From assembly GCA_031278545.1 (NCBI GenBank), contig JAITKF010000009.1, forward strand, positions 1 to 33,523: a DNA stretch of 33,523 nucleotides, written 5' to 3'. Made by a program: the position numbers and the translations under genes. The stretch is from Prevotellaceae bacterium (GTDB lineage Bacteria > Bacteroidota > Bacteroidia > Bacteroidales > UBA932). The notes beneath the pieces were generated by a model. That model searched no databases. It saw nothing but the letters and a program-made list of their open reading frames with translations, and was not told the DNA's origin. Positions within the stretch are counted from its first letter, which is position 1. The number at the start of each line of letters is the position of its first letter. This document shows positions 15,086 through 23,298 of the stretch, piece after piece.

Positions 15086-15709
15086 TTAAAATACGATACC
15101 GACGCGTACGACCGGCGTCCATGAGTAGGGCGTGCCGTCCGAATGCCACAGTTCCCAAAGGGCGGTAAAGGACATCCGGCTGCGCGGGCTAATGGGGATG
15201 TATATGCCTACGCCTGCCTGTAGCGCATGACGGTTGTCGTAGCTATTGGGCTGGTTACCGTTGTAGCACCGGCTGTAGCGCATATAGTCGTATTCGGCAT
15301 GGGCATAAATGCCGCTGCCGGATTGCTGCAGGAAGGGGACAGGGGCTTCGTAACGGGTAAACAGTCCGCCGCCGATGCCGTATGATTTGGCTGTGGCGGT
15401 TTGGTTGTTTAGCGAGTAGTCATACGCATAGTATTCTATCTCCAGTTGCAGTCCTGCCGACCAATCGGGGGTTATGCGGAAGCCGGCCATTGGCGTTACA
15501 GACAAGCGCGTTTGCTCATCGGTAAAGACCATTCCTATGTGGCCGCCATAGAAAAAACGTTGTGCAAACGATGGCGGCGCGTCCGGCGATGAGTTTGACG
15601 ACGGTTTGTCCTTTTCGCTTTGTGCCCATGCGCCTACCGCTTGTAAAAGCAGCATTGCGACGATTAATACAGTCTGTTTAATTAGCGGGAAGTTCATCGG
15701 GAGATTCAT
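15086..15709 (-). CDS. Small outer membrane beta-barrel protein
   Basis: 207 residues from the ATG at 15709; a second ATG at 15697 is equally possible. A signal peptide (LIKQTVLIVAMLLLQAVGAWAQ) is followed by a short Ser/Pro linker. The rest consists of about eight amphipathic strands (FFYGGHIGMVFT, LSVTPMAGFRIT, WSAGLQLEIEYYAY, GIYAHAEYDYMRY, HALQAGVGIYIPI, RMSFTALWELWH) and ends VVRVGIVF with a terminal Phe. This matches the general small porin-like barrel pattern; no specific family is recognised. Its start lies inside the 3' end of the DUF5606 gene (32-base overlap), so it is probably translated from the same mRNA. Confidence 0.75.
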   Translation of the reverse strand: MNLPMNFPLIKQTVLIVAMLLLQAVGAWAQSEKDKPSSNSSPDAPPSFAQRFFYGGHIGMVFTDEQTRLSVTPMAGFRITPDWSAGLQLEIEYYAYDYSLNNQTATAKSYGIGGGLFTRYEAPVPFLQQSGSGIYAHAEYDYMRYSRCYNGNQPNSYDNRHALQAGVGIYIPISPRSRMSFTALWELWHSDGTPYSWTPVVRVGIVF

Positions 15710-16127
15710 TTTGGGTTGTCGGGGCGTCGGCCTCCGGTTCTTCGATGTCCAACATATTATTTTGCTGAAGCAAGTTGTACCAGTCCAGTATCTTTTTCAT
15801 GTGTGAAAGATAAAACCGTTCGCGGTCGTAGTCGGGCAGTACTTCTTCAAAGAATGCCCGTACGGCAGCCTCCGGCGATTTGGAGTTGATAGCCGGTTGT
15901 CCCTGCTGTTTGTCTTTTATTTTCAGCAGCACCTTGCTCAGGGGTAAATCTTCGGTATCGGTGTAGACGGCGATGTCCGACAGCAGGGATACCCGCATGG
16001 TCGACATGGCGCACATTCGTTTCCCGTCTATCAGCGACTCGACGATGATTCCGTTTTTTCTTTGTGAAAGATGACGGTATAGGCCAGGGTAGTGCGGGAT
16101 GGTAACTATTTTCTTTAAATCGGTCAT
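15678..16127 (-). CDS. DUF5606 domain protein
   Basis: 149 residues from the ATG at 16127; a longer frame would need a TTG inside coaE. The first ~125 residues match DUF5606 as I know it in Bacteroidota: LKKIVTIPHYPGLYRHLSQR, GIIVESLIDGKRMCAM, VSLLSDIAVYTDTEDLPLSK, VRAFFEEVLPDYDRERFYLS and MKKILDWYNLLQQNNMLDI. An acidic Pro/Ser-rich tail follows. There is no signal peptide, so it should be cytosolic. The function is unknown. The gene is 13 bases behind coaE, a conserved neighbour in this phylum. Confidence 0.85.
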   Translation of the reverse strand: MTDLKKIVTIPHYPGLYRHLSQRKNGIIVESLIDGKRMCAMSTMRVSLLSDIAVYTDTEDLPLSKVLLKIKDKQQGQPAINSKSPEAAVRAFFEEVLPDYDRERFYLSHMKKILDWYNLLQQNNMLDIEEPEADAPTTQNESPDELPAN

Positions 16128-16140
16128 GGTTGTTGAGTTG

Positions 16141-16731
16141 TTATCTGTTTGTTGCAAGTTGTAATTGTCGATTTATTGTTTGTAATTGCGGGAGGAGTGG
16201 TTGTTGCCCGTCGTTTGTAACGATGAAGTCGGCGCGGGCGGCGCGTTGTTCGTCGGACCACTGGTGTTTCATACGTTGGCGGACGGTGGCTTCGTCGACA
16301 TTATCGCGCGCCATGACCCGCTGTATTCGTATTGCTTCCGGCGCTTGGATGACGATGGTTCGGTGCATTTGTTGCCCGATGCCGCTTTCAAAGAGTATCG
16401 CCGCTTCCAGTACGACGCAGGGGGCTTGTTGCTCGGCGGCGTACCGGAAGAAGCGTGTCATGATGAGCGGGTGTACGAGCGCTTCAACGCGGGTTAATAA
16501 CGATACGTCGGCAAAGATTTTTGCGGCCATTACCGGACGTTGCAATTGTCCATCGCAGTAGATATCGTTGCCGAGCAGGGCGGTCAGTTTGGCGCGGAGG
16601 GCGGGGTCGTGCTCGTAACATTTTTTAGTTTCGTCGTCGGCGTTGAATACGGGTGTTCCGAGGGTAGAGAGGATTTTCCCTGCCAGCGTTTTGCCGCTTC
16701 CGATGCCGCCTGTCAATCCTACGTACAACAT
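16141..16731 (-). CDS. coaE: Dephospho-CoA kinase
   Basis: 196 residues. It phosphorylates the 3'-hydroxyl of dephospho-CoA, the last step of coenzyme A synthesis. The P-loop is LTGGIGSGKT at residues 6-15. It is followed by LGTPVFNADD (the conserved Asp region), the LVHPLIMTRFF motif, VVLEAAILFESG and the lid/adenine-binding part AIRIQRVMARDNVDEATVRQRMKHQWSDEQRAARADFIVTNDG. The length is normal. It is 5 bases behind the YbbR-like gene and 13 bases ahead of DUF5606. Confidence 0.95.
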   Translation of the reverse strand: MLYVGLTGGIGSGKTLAGKILSTLGTPVFNADDETKKCYEHDPALRAKLTALLGNDIYCDGQLQRPVMAAKIFADVSLLTRVEALVHPLIMTRFFRYAAEQQAPCVVLEAAILFESGIGQQMHRTIVIQAPEAIRIQRVMARDNVDEATVRQRMKHQWSDEQRAARADFIVTNDGQQPLLPQLQTINRQLQLATNR

Positions 16732-16736
16732 GTCGG

Positions 16737-17225
16737 TCAGTTTGAAGATGAGTGTACGACGTGGTTGCCGTAAATCATGTTCTCGTCGTCGGGGATGTCG
16801 TCCGGCTTGACGCCTTGAAAGAAGAGGGTATCGCGGGCGTAGGATTCGATTTGCATGTCGTCGCTTAGCAGTTGCCTGATTTCGTCCTGTACGGTAGCGG
16901 TGAGCAGGTAATAGTGCGTGCCGGTCTGCCGGGGGCGTTTGTTTTTGATGTCAATCATTACCGTCGGGGGTGTTGACAGGCGTTGCCGCAGGATATAGAA
17001 TCCATTGGCGCGGGCTATCACCGGCAAGGCCGAGGTGGTAAACAGTTTCGATTCATGCTTGTGTTGGCTGTCGTAGAGGCATACATTGACCAGCATTTCG
17101 GCGCGGTATTCGTTCGAGAGCCGGTTGATGAACCATGCGACAAAGGCTAACGCTACAAACCAACAAAACATTAATGTCCGTTTGTTAAGCAGCGACGATA
17201 GTGTTTTTTTTAGCTTGTTTTGCAT
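16737..17225 (-). CDS. Short YbbR-like membrane-anchored protein
   Basis: 162 residues from the ATG at 17225; an upstream TTG at 17243 is rejected. One N-terminal membrane segment (TLMFCWFVALAFVAWFINRL) is followed by about 120 extracytoplasmic residues with beta-strand character (EYRAEMLVNVCLYD, FYILRQRLSTPPTVMIDIKN). The position between yajC and coaE and the N-terminal anchor agree with the YbbR-like gene of Bacteroidota. Those are usually about twice as long, so this copy seems to keep only one YbbR-type repeat. The family assignment rests mainly on context and topology. Confidence 0.65.
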   Translation of the reverse strand: MQNKLKKTLSSLLNKRTLMFCWFVALAFVAWFINRLSNEYRAEMLVNVCLYDSQHKHESKLFTTSALPVIARANGFYILRQRLSTPPTVMIDIKNKRPRQTGTHYYLLTATVQDEIRQLLSDDMQIESYARDTLFFQGVKPDDIPDDENMIYGNHVVHSSSN

Positions 17226-17264
17226 AGTTCCTGTTTGCGGCAAGCGATGTTCGACGGCGGTCGG

Positions 17265-17606
17265 TTACTTGTTAGTCGGCGCGTCCGACATGTCTTTCAG
17301 GATTGTGCTCCGGTCGATGCGCAGTTTTACATTCTGGTCGACTTCTACCAGTACGTAGCGATCTTTTAAGTCGACTATCGTGCCGTAGATACCGCCGGAG
17401 GTAACGATTCTATCGCCTTTTTGCAAGCTTTCGCGCCAATGGCGCATTTCTTTCTGCTTTTTCTGCTGGGGCCGGATCATGAAGAGGTACATTACCACAA
17501 AAATCAGCAGCATCATAAGCAGAAAGCCACCCTGTCCGCCGAATAAGCCGCCGCTTTGCGGGGCCGCTGCCGGCGGGTCTTGTAAGAATACTAATAATGA
17601 TTTCAT
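17265..17606 (-). CDS. yajC: Preprotein translocase subunit YajC
   Basis: 113 residues. A Gln/Gly-rich N-terminus leads into one membrane helix (GGFLLMMLLIFVVMYLFMIR), then the hallmark RPQQKKQKEMRHWRESLQKG and DRIVTSGGIYGTIVDL. YajC associates with SecDF and the SecYEG translocon. It is the first gene of the cluster yajC, YbbR-like, coaE, DUF5606. A -7-like TACCTTCG lies about 30 bases before the ATG on the minus strand, a one-base variant of TAnnTTTG. Confidence 0.95.
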   Translation of the reverse strand: MKSLLVFLQDPPAAAPQSGGLFGGQGGFLLMMLLIFVVMYLFMIRPQQKKQKEMRHWRESLQKGDRIVTSGGIYGTIVDLKDRYVLVEVDQNVKLRIDRSTILKDMSDAPTNK

Positions 17607-17642
17607 TTTAATTCATTTTTTAATAATTTGACTGCGAAGGTA

Positions 17643-18292
17643 CGAATTATTTATGAATTATAATGTATGATGTATGAAGGATGTCACGGTGCTTCAGTTA
17701 CACCTACTATATTGGATAATGATTGGGATTGTCCGGCTACGCTTACGGTAATGTCATAAGCTATACGAGCGAAGGCGACTATTGTTGGTCTTCTATGGGG
17801 TATGATAGCGATGAAGCATACATCTTGTACCACAGTAGTTCCTTCGAGAGCGTGAGCGAACCCACCTACAAAAGTTTGGCTGCTGTGGTGCGATGCGTGC
17901 GCGATGCACAGTAAGTTACTCAACGATCCACCTACGGCCATATTCGACAAGATATTAACCGGACAGTGAAAAGGTCTTTAACCGGGCAGTGAGAAGGTAC
18001 CTCGCCGAGCGGTGGCGCCTTCGCATCTAAGGCTTTCTGCATTAAGTAGCCACTGCCGGATTCGAGGAAAAGCCTTTATCTGTGAACTATGAACTCAGAA
18101 CTATTCCACCCCCGCCAGCTGGGGACAGCTATGCAGGCTGCGCCTATTGGAGTTCCGCCGCACGGCTTAGCAGCGTGTAAAGAGGAGGTTAATGTGTGCA
18201 TTTGCTACCAAAGCGCCTGAAAGTGGCACGGAGCAAAAGATTCCCTTATCTATGAACGCCGCCATCTGTACGGGGGCGTTTTGTTTCAAGAT
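17643..18292. other. 650-base gene-poor region
   Basis: No intact gene is seen. The left part holds a decayed fragment (17690-17914). Two direct repeats of about 22 bases, TTAACCGGACAGTGAAAAGG and TTAACCGGGCAGTGAGAAGG, begin at 17955 and 17978 (period 23). A segment at 18110-18142 (CGCCAGCTGGGGACAGCTAT and on) loosely resembles 26427-26455. A hairpin AACGCC...GGCGTT with a T-rich 3' side lies near 18256-18286. No tRNA or known riboswitch was recognised. Confidence 0.6.
17690..17914 (+). pseudogene. Decayed C-terminal fragment, possibly a FISUMP-type (Fibrobacter succinogenes major paralogous domain) protein
   Basis: The frame from 17723 reads GDYCWSSMGYDSDEAYILYH, continues through SFESVSEPTYKSLAA and ends VVRCVRDAQ and a stop. 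WSS...YDS..AY.L and a terminal (S/V)VRCV(R/K)D are typical of the C-terminus of FISUMP/DUF1566-like surface proteins. Just upstream, in another frame, GASVTPTILDNDWDCPATLT looks like the end of a bacterial beta-sandwich repeat. Stops (TAA, TGA at 17717-17722) separate the two pieces. No start or promoter is seen. The reading is suggestive, not firm. Confidence 0.4.
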
Positions 18293-19198
18293 TTAGATAG
18301 CTACCTCTGCTATCATGCACCGTACGCTGCCGCCGCCGTGTCGTTCGATGGTTTGCACGTCCGACGAAAGTAGGGGGTTATAGCGTGCCAGCGTTGACTG
18401 TTGTGTGGCGGTCAGGGCGCGGCGGGCGGAGGAGGAGAGGGCAAGGAAGGGTTGTCCGGCGGTGCTTTGTATTTGTAGCATGTTACCGGCGAAACAAGCC
18501 ATTTGCTTCTGCGAAATGGCTATTATGTTTTTTCCCGTAGAGGTTAAGGTGTCGGTTAGTTGGGCGCGTTCCTGCGGGTCGGTGATGCTTTCGAGGCAGA
18601 CGACGGCATATTGGTCAGCTACGCACATCATTACATTGGTGTGGTAGATAGCCTGTCCGTTGGCGTCGACGGCGTGGAAGACGAGCGGTCGGTAGTCCGT
18701 TTGCCGGCAGAAATCGGCCAGTACATCAGGGTGGGTGCGGGGTGAGAGGCAGGCGTAGGCTATTCGTCGCTGGCGGTCGAGTACCATGCTGCCCGTGCCT
18801 TCCATGAATAGTCCTTGCGTTTCGTAGTGTGTCAGGTCGATAAGATGGCGGATGGGGATGCGGCGTTGTATTTCCGCCAGCGCTTTGCGTTCGCGCCGCC
18901 GGTTGGGGGCAAACATGGGGTAGAGGCAGGCGGTGTCGCCGTGGAACGAAATCCAGTTGTTCGGGAATATGGCGTCGGGCGTGTGCGGTTCGGGTGTGTC
19001 GTCTATGATGGTTAGCGTTATGTCGTGGGCGCGCAGGAGGGCTACCCATGCATCGAATTCCTGCACTGCCGCCGCCTGCACGTCGCCGCCGGCTTGCTGG
19101 AAGGCGTTATTGACCGCCGTCTCGGCATTGTATCCGAACCGTGCCGGACGGATTAGAAGTAATGGGGTATTGAGTGTGGGGTGTGGGGTATCGGGCAT
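18293..19198 (-). CDS. ctlX: Arginine deiminase-related hydrolase, CtlX type (citrulline utilization)
   Basis: 301 residues. It belongs to the guanidino-group-modifying superfamily: RPARFGYNAETAVNNAFQ at the N-terminus, the substrate-site motif DAIFPNNWISFH, FMEGTGSMVLDRQRRIAYAC, AIYHTNVMMCVADQYAVVCL (His region) and the C-terminal Cys in HGGGSVRCMIAEV (Cys ~295), the expected nucleophile. In other genomes CtlX sits beside ornithine aminotransferase and is proposed to hydrolyse citrulline to ornithine. Here it lies 49 bases behind rocD on the same strand, which supports that role. It has no signal peptide, so it is cytosolic. Confidence 0.88.
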   Translation of the reverse strand: MPDTPHPTLNTPLLLIRPARFGYNAETAVNNAFQQAGGDVQAAAVQEFDAWVALLRAHDITLTIIDDTPEPHTPDAIFPNNWISFHGDTACLYPMFAPNRRRERKALAEIQRRIPIRHLIDLTHYETQGLFMEGTGSMVLDRQRRIAYACLSPRTHPDVLADFCRQTDYRPLVFHAVDANGQAIYHTNVMMCVADQYAVVCLESITDPQERAQLTDTLTSTGKNIIAISQKQMACFAGNMLQIQSTAGQPFLALSSSARRALTATQQSTLARYNPLLSSDVQTIERHGGGSVRCMIAEVAI

Positions 19199-19247
19199 CG
19201 GTTTTATTGTGGAGTTGTGGGGTTGTTCGTCTGCACGGTGATTTTCC

Positions 19248-20489
19248 TTATGGTCTGCTGCTACTGTCTACGGCGTGTTTTATAATGTCTACGGCTTCGT
19301 GTAGTTGTTCTTCGGTAATTACCAGTGGAGGGGCAAGGCGGATGATGTGGCGGTGCGTCGGTTTTGCGAGGAGTCCGTTGTCGGCCATTTTCAGGCATAC
19401 ATCCCATGCTTCTTTGCCGTTGGTTGGGGCGATGACGATGGCATTCAAGAGTCCTTTGCCGCGTATGGCGCGGATGAGCGGCGAGCGTATTTTGCCCAGT
19501 TCTTTGCGCAGGATGAGTCCCATGTAGTCGGCGCGTTCGGCCAGTTGTTCGTCGCGTACGACGTCGAGGGCGGCCATTGCTACTTTGCATGCTAGCGGGA
19601 AGCCGCCGAAGGTCGAGCCGTGTTCGCCCGGGCGGATGGTGAGCATTACTTCGTCGTCGGCCAATACTGCCGATACGGGTAGTACGCCTCCCGAAAGGGC
19701 TTTTCCAAGGATGAGGATGTCGGGGTGTACTTGCTCGTAGTCGCAGCACAGGAGTCGTCCGGTGCGTGCGATGCCGGTTTGCACTTCGTCGGCGATAAAC
19801 AGTACATGGTGTTGCCGGCATAGTTCGTAACATGTTTTTAAGTAGCCGCTGTCAGGGATTACGACGCCGGCTTCGCCTTGTACCGGTTCTACGAGGAAGC
19901 CGGCTATCCGTGTTCCTTGCGCTTCGAGTGTATGCGCCAATGCTGCCGTGTCGTTATATGGGATATTGATAAATCCGGGTGTAAATGGTCCGAATTGGGT
20001 GTATGCATCGGGGTCGTTCGACATGGATACGATGCTGATTGTGCGGCCATGGAAGTTTCCTTCGCACACGACAATCAGCGCTTCGTTGTCCGGGATATTC
20101 TTTTTTACGTAGCCCCATCGCCGCGCCAGTTTCAATGCTGTTTCTACCGCCTCGGCGCCGGTGTTGACGGGCAATGCGCGGGGGTAGCCGAAATAGTCGG
20201 CCAAGTATTTTTCGTATACGCCCAGTGTGTTGTTGTAAAATGCCCGCGATGTGAGGCAGAGCGTTTGCGCCTGTTCAACGAGCGCTTGTATTATTTTCGG
20301 GTGGCAGTGTCCCTGGTTGACGGCAGAGTAGGCCGACAGGAAATCGAGGTATCGTTTTCCCGCGACGTCCCACACATGTACTCCCTGTCCGCGCGCCAGT
20401 ACTACCGGCAACGGATGGTAGTTATGCGCTCCGTGGCGGTCTTCCAGTTCTATGTAGTGGTTTGCGGGCCAATGTTTTTTTGATGTCAT
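19248..20489 (-). CDS. rocD: Ornithine aminotransferase
   Basis: 413 residues, class III PLP aminotransferase. It converts ornithine and a 2-oxo acid to glutamate 5-semialdehyde and the matching amino acid. Features are the N-terminal [99 protein letters not shown] (PLP-binding Asp ~234), [17 protein letters not shown] (Lys ~263 as Schiff-base lysine) and [17 protein letters not shown]. Its ATG overlaps the stop of the DUF3109 gene as ATGA, so its translation is probably coupled to that gene. CtlX downstream would supply ornithine. Confidence 0.95.
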   Translation of the reverse strand: MTSKKHWPANHYIELEDRHGAHNYHPLPVVLARGQGVHVWDVAGKRYLDFLSAYSAVNQGHCHPKIIQALVEQAQTLCLTSRAFYNNTLGVYEKYLADYFGYPRALPVNTGAEAVETALKLARRWGYVKKNIPDNEALIVVCEGNFHGRTISIVSMSNDPDAYTQFGPFTPGFINIPYNDTAALAHTLEAQGTRIAGFLVEPVQGEAGVVIPDSGYLKTCYELCRQHHVLFIADEVQTGIARTGRLLCCDYEQVHPDILILGKALSGGVLPVSAVLADDEVMLTIRPGEHGSTFGGFPLACKVAMAALDVVRDEQLAERADYMGLILRKELGKIRSPLIRAIRGKGLLNAIVIAPTNGKEAWDVCLKMADNGLLAKPTHRHIIRLAPPLVITEEQLHEAVDIIKHAVDSSSRP

Positions 20490-21070
20490 AAATGAGTGGT
20501 TAGTGTTTCGGCTACTTGTTCCAGTTCGTGGTAGAATGTTTCTCCGAAACGGTGGATGAGTGGTTCACGGAGGAAGCGGAATACGGGTGTCTGTTGTTGT
20601 TCTCCTTTTTCGCGTGCGCCCCGGCAAAGGTGCGCCCGGTCGTAGTTTAGTGCGATATTATCGCCTATCCGTGTCAGGCGGATGGGGTAGAGCCAGCACG
20701 AGATGGGTTTGCGAAAGGTAGTCTTTCCTTCGCGACAGGCGCGTTCGATGGCGCAGTAGCAGGCGCCTGCCATGTCGAAGTAGGTGTATGCGCATTCTTT
20801 TCCTGCTATCAGGGGCGTTACCAGGTCGCCGTCGGCGTCGCGTGTGGCTACGCCTTGCGTGGTTACCGCTTGTATGCCTTCCGGCGTCATATAGGGTGTG
20901 AGGTGTGGATATTCCCGTTGCAGTATGTTTTTCTCGGCGATTTCCAGGGGCGCTCCGCTATCGCCCCACACGCAGCATATACCGGCGCATTCTGTCAGGT
21001 TGCATGTAAAATGTTGCCGCCATATTTCGGCGCTGACCAGTTTGTCATCTATTTGGATGATGGGGCTCAT
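20486..21070 (-). CDS. DUF3109 family protein
   Basis: 194 residues from the ATG at 21070; the frame is open further upstream inside the preceding gene, but that part is an Arg/His-rich shadow. It matches DUF3109 as known in Bacteroidota: [79 protein letters not shown] and [12 protein letters not shown]. At least eight Cys lie in clusters (C..C...CC, then C...C.C....C), suggesting a bound metal or Fe-S centre, as in related YkgJ-like proteins. The function is unknown. Its start overlaps the stop of the DUF4838 gene (ATGA) and its stop overlaps the start of rocD (ATGA). Confidence 0.85.
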   Translation of the reverse strand: MSPIIQIDDKLVSAEIWRQHFTCNLTECAGICCVWGDSGAPLEIAEKNILQREYPHLTPYMTPEGIQAVTTQGVATRDADGDLVTPLIAGKECAYTYFDMAGACYCAIERACREGKTTFRKPISCWLYPIRLTRIGDNIALNYDRAHLCRGAREKGEQQQTPVFRFLREPLIHRFGETFYHELEQVAETLTTHL

Positions 21071-23298
21071 TGTACTACTATTTCGTCGATGAAGAACCAG
21101 CAGGGGTGTCCGACGCCGTAGTGCCAGTGCGGGCAGGTTTTCGTGCCGGTGATTTCTACTTTGATGTAGCGTGCGGTGAGTGGTTGGGGGTTCCGGCTGG
21201 AGAGTTCGACGAATTTCACTTTGCTTTCCCTGTCTTCTGGCTGGTCGACGGCGCCGATTTCGTGGAAGGTGTCGCCGTCGTCGGAGATGGAATAGCGGAT
21301 ACATTTCGGTAGGAGAATCCATGCACCTAATTGGTGGAGAAAGTCTGTGCGGATTTCGGAGAATGATTGGGGTTCGCCCAGGTCGAGGATAAAGGCGCCG
21401 TCAATGCCTTCCCAGCCTATCCAGCTTTCGCCGAAGGTGGCGCCGCCGTAGAGGCCGTCGGTGAGGGCTGTGTTGCCCGGCGTGGCGTAGCGGCCTGTGG
21501 GTGGCGTGAGGAAGCGCACGGTGGCGCCGGCTGCTATGTTACGTTCTGTGCGTGGCATGTAGCGGGTGCGGTAGAGGGTGGCATATTCTATCGGCGTGTT
21601 ATAGCGTTCGTTGAGCATGGGTACGTCGAACAGTGTCGCCCGTTGTTCGAACAGCGCCAGTTTGCGCGAGATGGCGGTGGTATCCATCGTCGTTTCGGTG
21701 CGGGCAATGTCGAGTTCGGAATATAGCAGCGGAAGGCGTGTGCGCCGGATGCGGGCAAGGTGGATGCTGTCGCCGGCGACGGCGGCTTCGGCGTGGTCGA
21801 ACAGGTCGGCGTAGCGCCGCATCAACGCCGGTTTGAGCATACCTTGCTTGTGCGATACGGGCGAGTCATATATCCACAGCCGCTGTCCGCTGCCCATTAG
21901 AGCGCCTTCGAGCATTTTAATATACCGGTAGATGTATGGCGCTCCGTCGCCGTAATACCCGTTGAGGAAGACCGTCATCAGCGAGTCGGTATCGTATTGT
22001 GGGTTCCACATGAGTTTGGATACAATCCACGTGCGCATTTCGGCAAAGTCGCCGCCGCGGACGCTGGCAATCTGCGAGAAGTGCATGGTAACGTTGTTTT
22101 GCTTAAACAGCCGGATGTTGTCGGCCAGAATGTGGAAGTTGGGAAAGGGCGTAAGGTAGTTGTCGAAGTTAATGCCATAGTCCCACACAAAGATGTTATC
22201 CGAGACGCGGCTCCATCCTTCGATGGCCCTGACAAACTCGCGTCCCGATGCGTTTTCGGTCAGCGACACTTCGCGGTCGCAGTCGATGCTGCATAGCATA
22301 ATGTTGACGTTTGGTCGCGGTTTGACGTGTTTCGGCGGTCGCATGGTGTAGAGGTAGGCCAGTGTCGAGATTTCCTTGTCGGGAAAGCGGTCGGCTAATT
22401 TGTTGAGGAAATGGATGAGGCTACCCGACGGGGCGCCTTCGTGCTCGTCGAGGGCTTTGCAGTGTTCGCACTGGCAGTTGGTATAATTGCCGTCGTTTTG
22501 GCTTACCGACAGGATATGTTGTTGAGGATGGGCTTTGAATATCGAATCGAGCTTTGCGGTTACGATTTCCAGTACGTCGGGATTGCTCAGGCACCACTGG
22601 CTGGCCTTGCCCGGATGTCGTTGGCCGTTGAAGTACGAATAGTATTCGGGGTGCGCTTCTCCATACACTGCCGAGGGCAGCAGCCGGTCGAAGGTATGTA
22701 CCCAGTAGCCTCCGGCGAATACGTCGCCGGGGGACTCCAGCCGCATCCAGAGTGTATAGAGGCTGTCGGTAGCCATTGCATAATGCTGGCTCTGTCGGTA
22801 GCGGAATGCCGGATTTTCGGCTATGTTGATAGCTGGCAGCGCGACGGTCTTCGCCGGCGTGAGCGAATACTCGTGATCGCCCCAATAGCGGATGCCCAGA
22901 AAGCGTTCGAGCAGGGTGATCGCGCCATAGATGGCGCCCTTGTCGCCTCCGCTGACGATATGCAGCCGTCCGTCGCCGTTGGTCAGGCGGAAGCCGTCTT
23001 CCGACAGGTCGACGGTCGGCACGGTGTTATTCGGCGCGCCGTTGCCGATGACAATGTCGCCTTTGCGCGATGTGGTTTCGTGCCGGATTTCCATCCGCGC
23101 ACCGCTGATGCGCTGGATAAAATCTTGCAGCAGCGCGGCGGCCTGCCGGTCAGCGGCCTCGTGCGTGGTTACGATAATCCGTCCCTGTGGACGACCGTTC
23201 TCGACTAACGTCATAGTGACGTTATCTTTCCTTGCATTTGCCGCCAGGCCAAATAGTAGGAAGAGAAGAGTGATGATTGAATATCGGCTATAGTTCAT
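21067..23298 (-). CDS. DUF4838 domain protein, putative periplasmic/surface glycoside hydrolase
   Basis: 743 residues. A signal peptide (YSIITLLFLLFGLAANA) is followed by a GH20/GH67-like N-terminal accessory domain (~25-150: IIVTTHEAADRQAAALLQDF, DIVIGNGAPNN, GAIYGAITLLERFLGIRYWG). The DUF4838 domain (~170-470) includes HTFDRLLP, HPEYYSYFNGQR, QWCLSNPDVLEI, SVSQNDGNYTNCQCEHCKAL and NIFVWDYGINFDNYLTPFPN. A helical part and a C-terminal discoidin-like (F5/8) beta domain follow (~610-743: ALTDGLYGGATFGESWIGWE, FILDLGEPQSFSEIRTDF, RYIKVEITGTK). The family is thought to be a (beta/alpha)8 glycosidase-like group; the substrate is unknown. Its start overlaps the GH92 stop as ATGA, and the DUF3109 start overlaps its stop in the same way. 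Confidence 0.85.
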   Translation of the reverse strand: MNYSRYSIITLLFLLFGLAANARKDNVTMTLVENGRPQGRIIVTTHEAADRQAAALLQDFIQRISGARMEIRHETTSRKGDIVIGNGAPNNTVPTVDLSEDGFRLTNGDGRLHIVSGGDKGAIYGAITLLERFLGIRYWGDHEYSLTPAKTVALPAINIAENPAFRYRQSQHYAMATDSLYTLWMRLESPGDVFAGGYWVHTFDRLLPSAVYGEAHPEYYSYFNGQRHPGKASQWCLSNPDVLEIVTAKLDSIFKAHPQQHILSVSQNDGNYTNCQCEHCKALDEHEGAPSGSLIHFLNKLADRFPDKEISTLAYLYTMRPPKHVKPRPNVNIMLCSIDCDREVSLTENASGREFVRAIEGWSRVSDNIFVWDYGINFDNYLTPFPNFHILADNIRLFKQNNVTMHFSQIASVRGGDFAEMRTWIVSKLMWNPQYDTDSLMTVFLNGYYGDGAPYIYRYIKMLEGALMGSGQRLWIYDSPVSHKQGMLKPALMRRYADLFDHAEAAVAGDSIHLARIRRTRLPLLYSELDIARTETTMDTTAISRKLALFEQRATLFDVPMLNERYNTPIEYATLYRTRYMPRTERNIAAGATVRFLTPPTGRYATPGNTALTDGLYGGATFGESWIGWEGIDGAFILDLGEPQSFSEIRTDFLHQLGAWILLPKCIRYSISDDGDTFHEIGAVDQPEDRESKVKFVELSSRNPQPLTARYIKVEITGTKTCPHWHYGVGHPCWFFIDEIVVQ

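Noticed and set aside
15030-15158. N-terminal extension of the MFS transporter
   Set aside because: The extra 43 residues overlap the barrel gene in another frame and are unlike any MFS N-terminus. The ATG at 15029 is well placed.
17684-17950. Minus-strand ORF of 88 residues in the gene-poor gap
   Set aside because: It opposes the plus-strand fragment that resembles a surface-protein tail. It has no start signal, and its composition does not resemble a known family.
17943-18292. tRNA or small structured RNA in the gap
   Set aside because: I found no cloverleaf, no TTCGA-type T-loop in context and no known riboswitch core; only weak hairpins.
21071-21322. Extension of the DUF3109 frame upstream to 21322
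   Set aside because: The extra residues are Arg/His-rich shadow of the DUF4838 gene. The ATG at 21070 forms an ATGA overlap and begins the family-like sequence.
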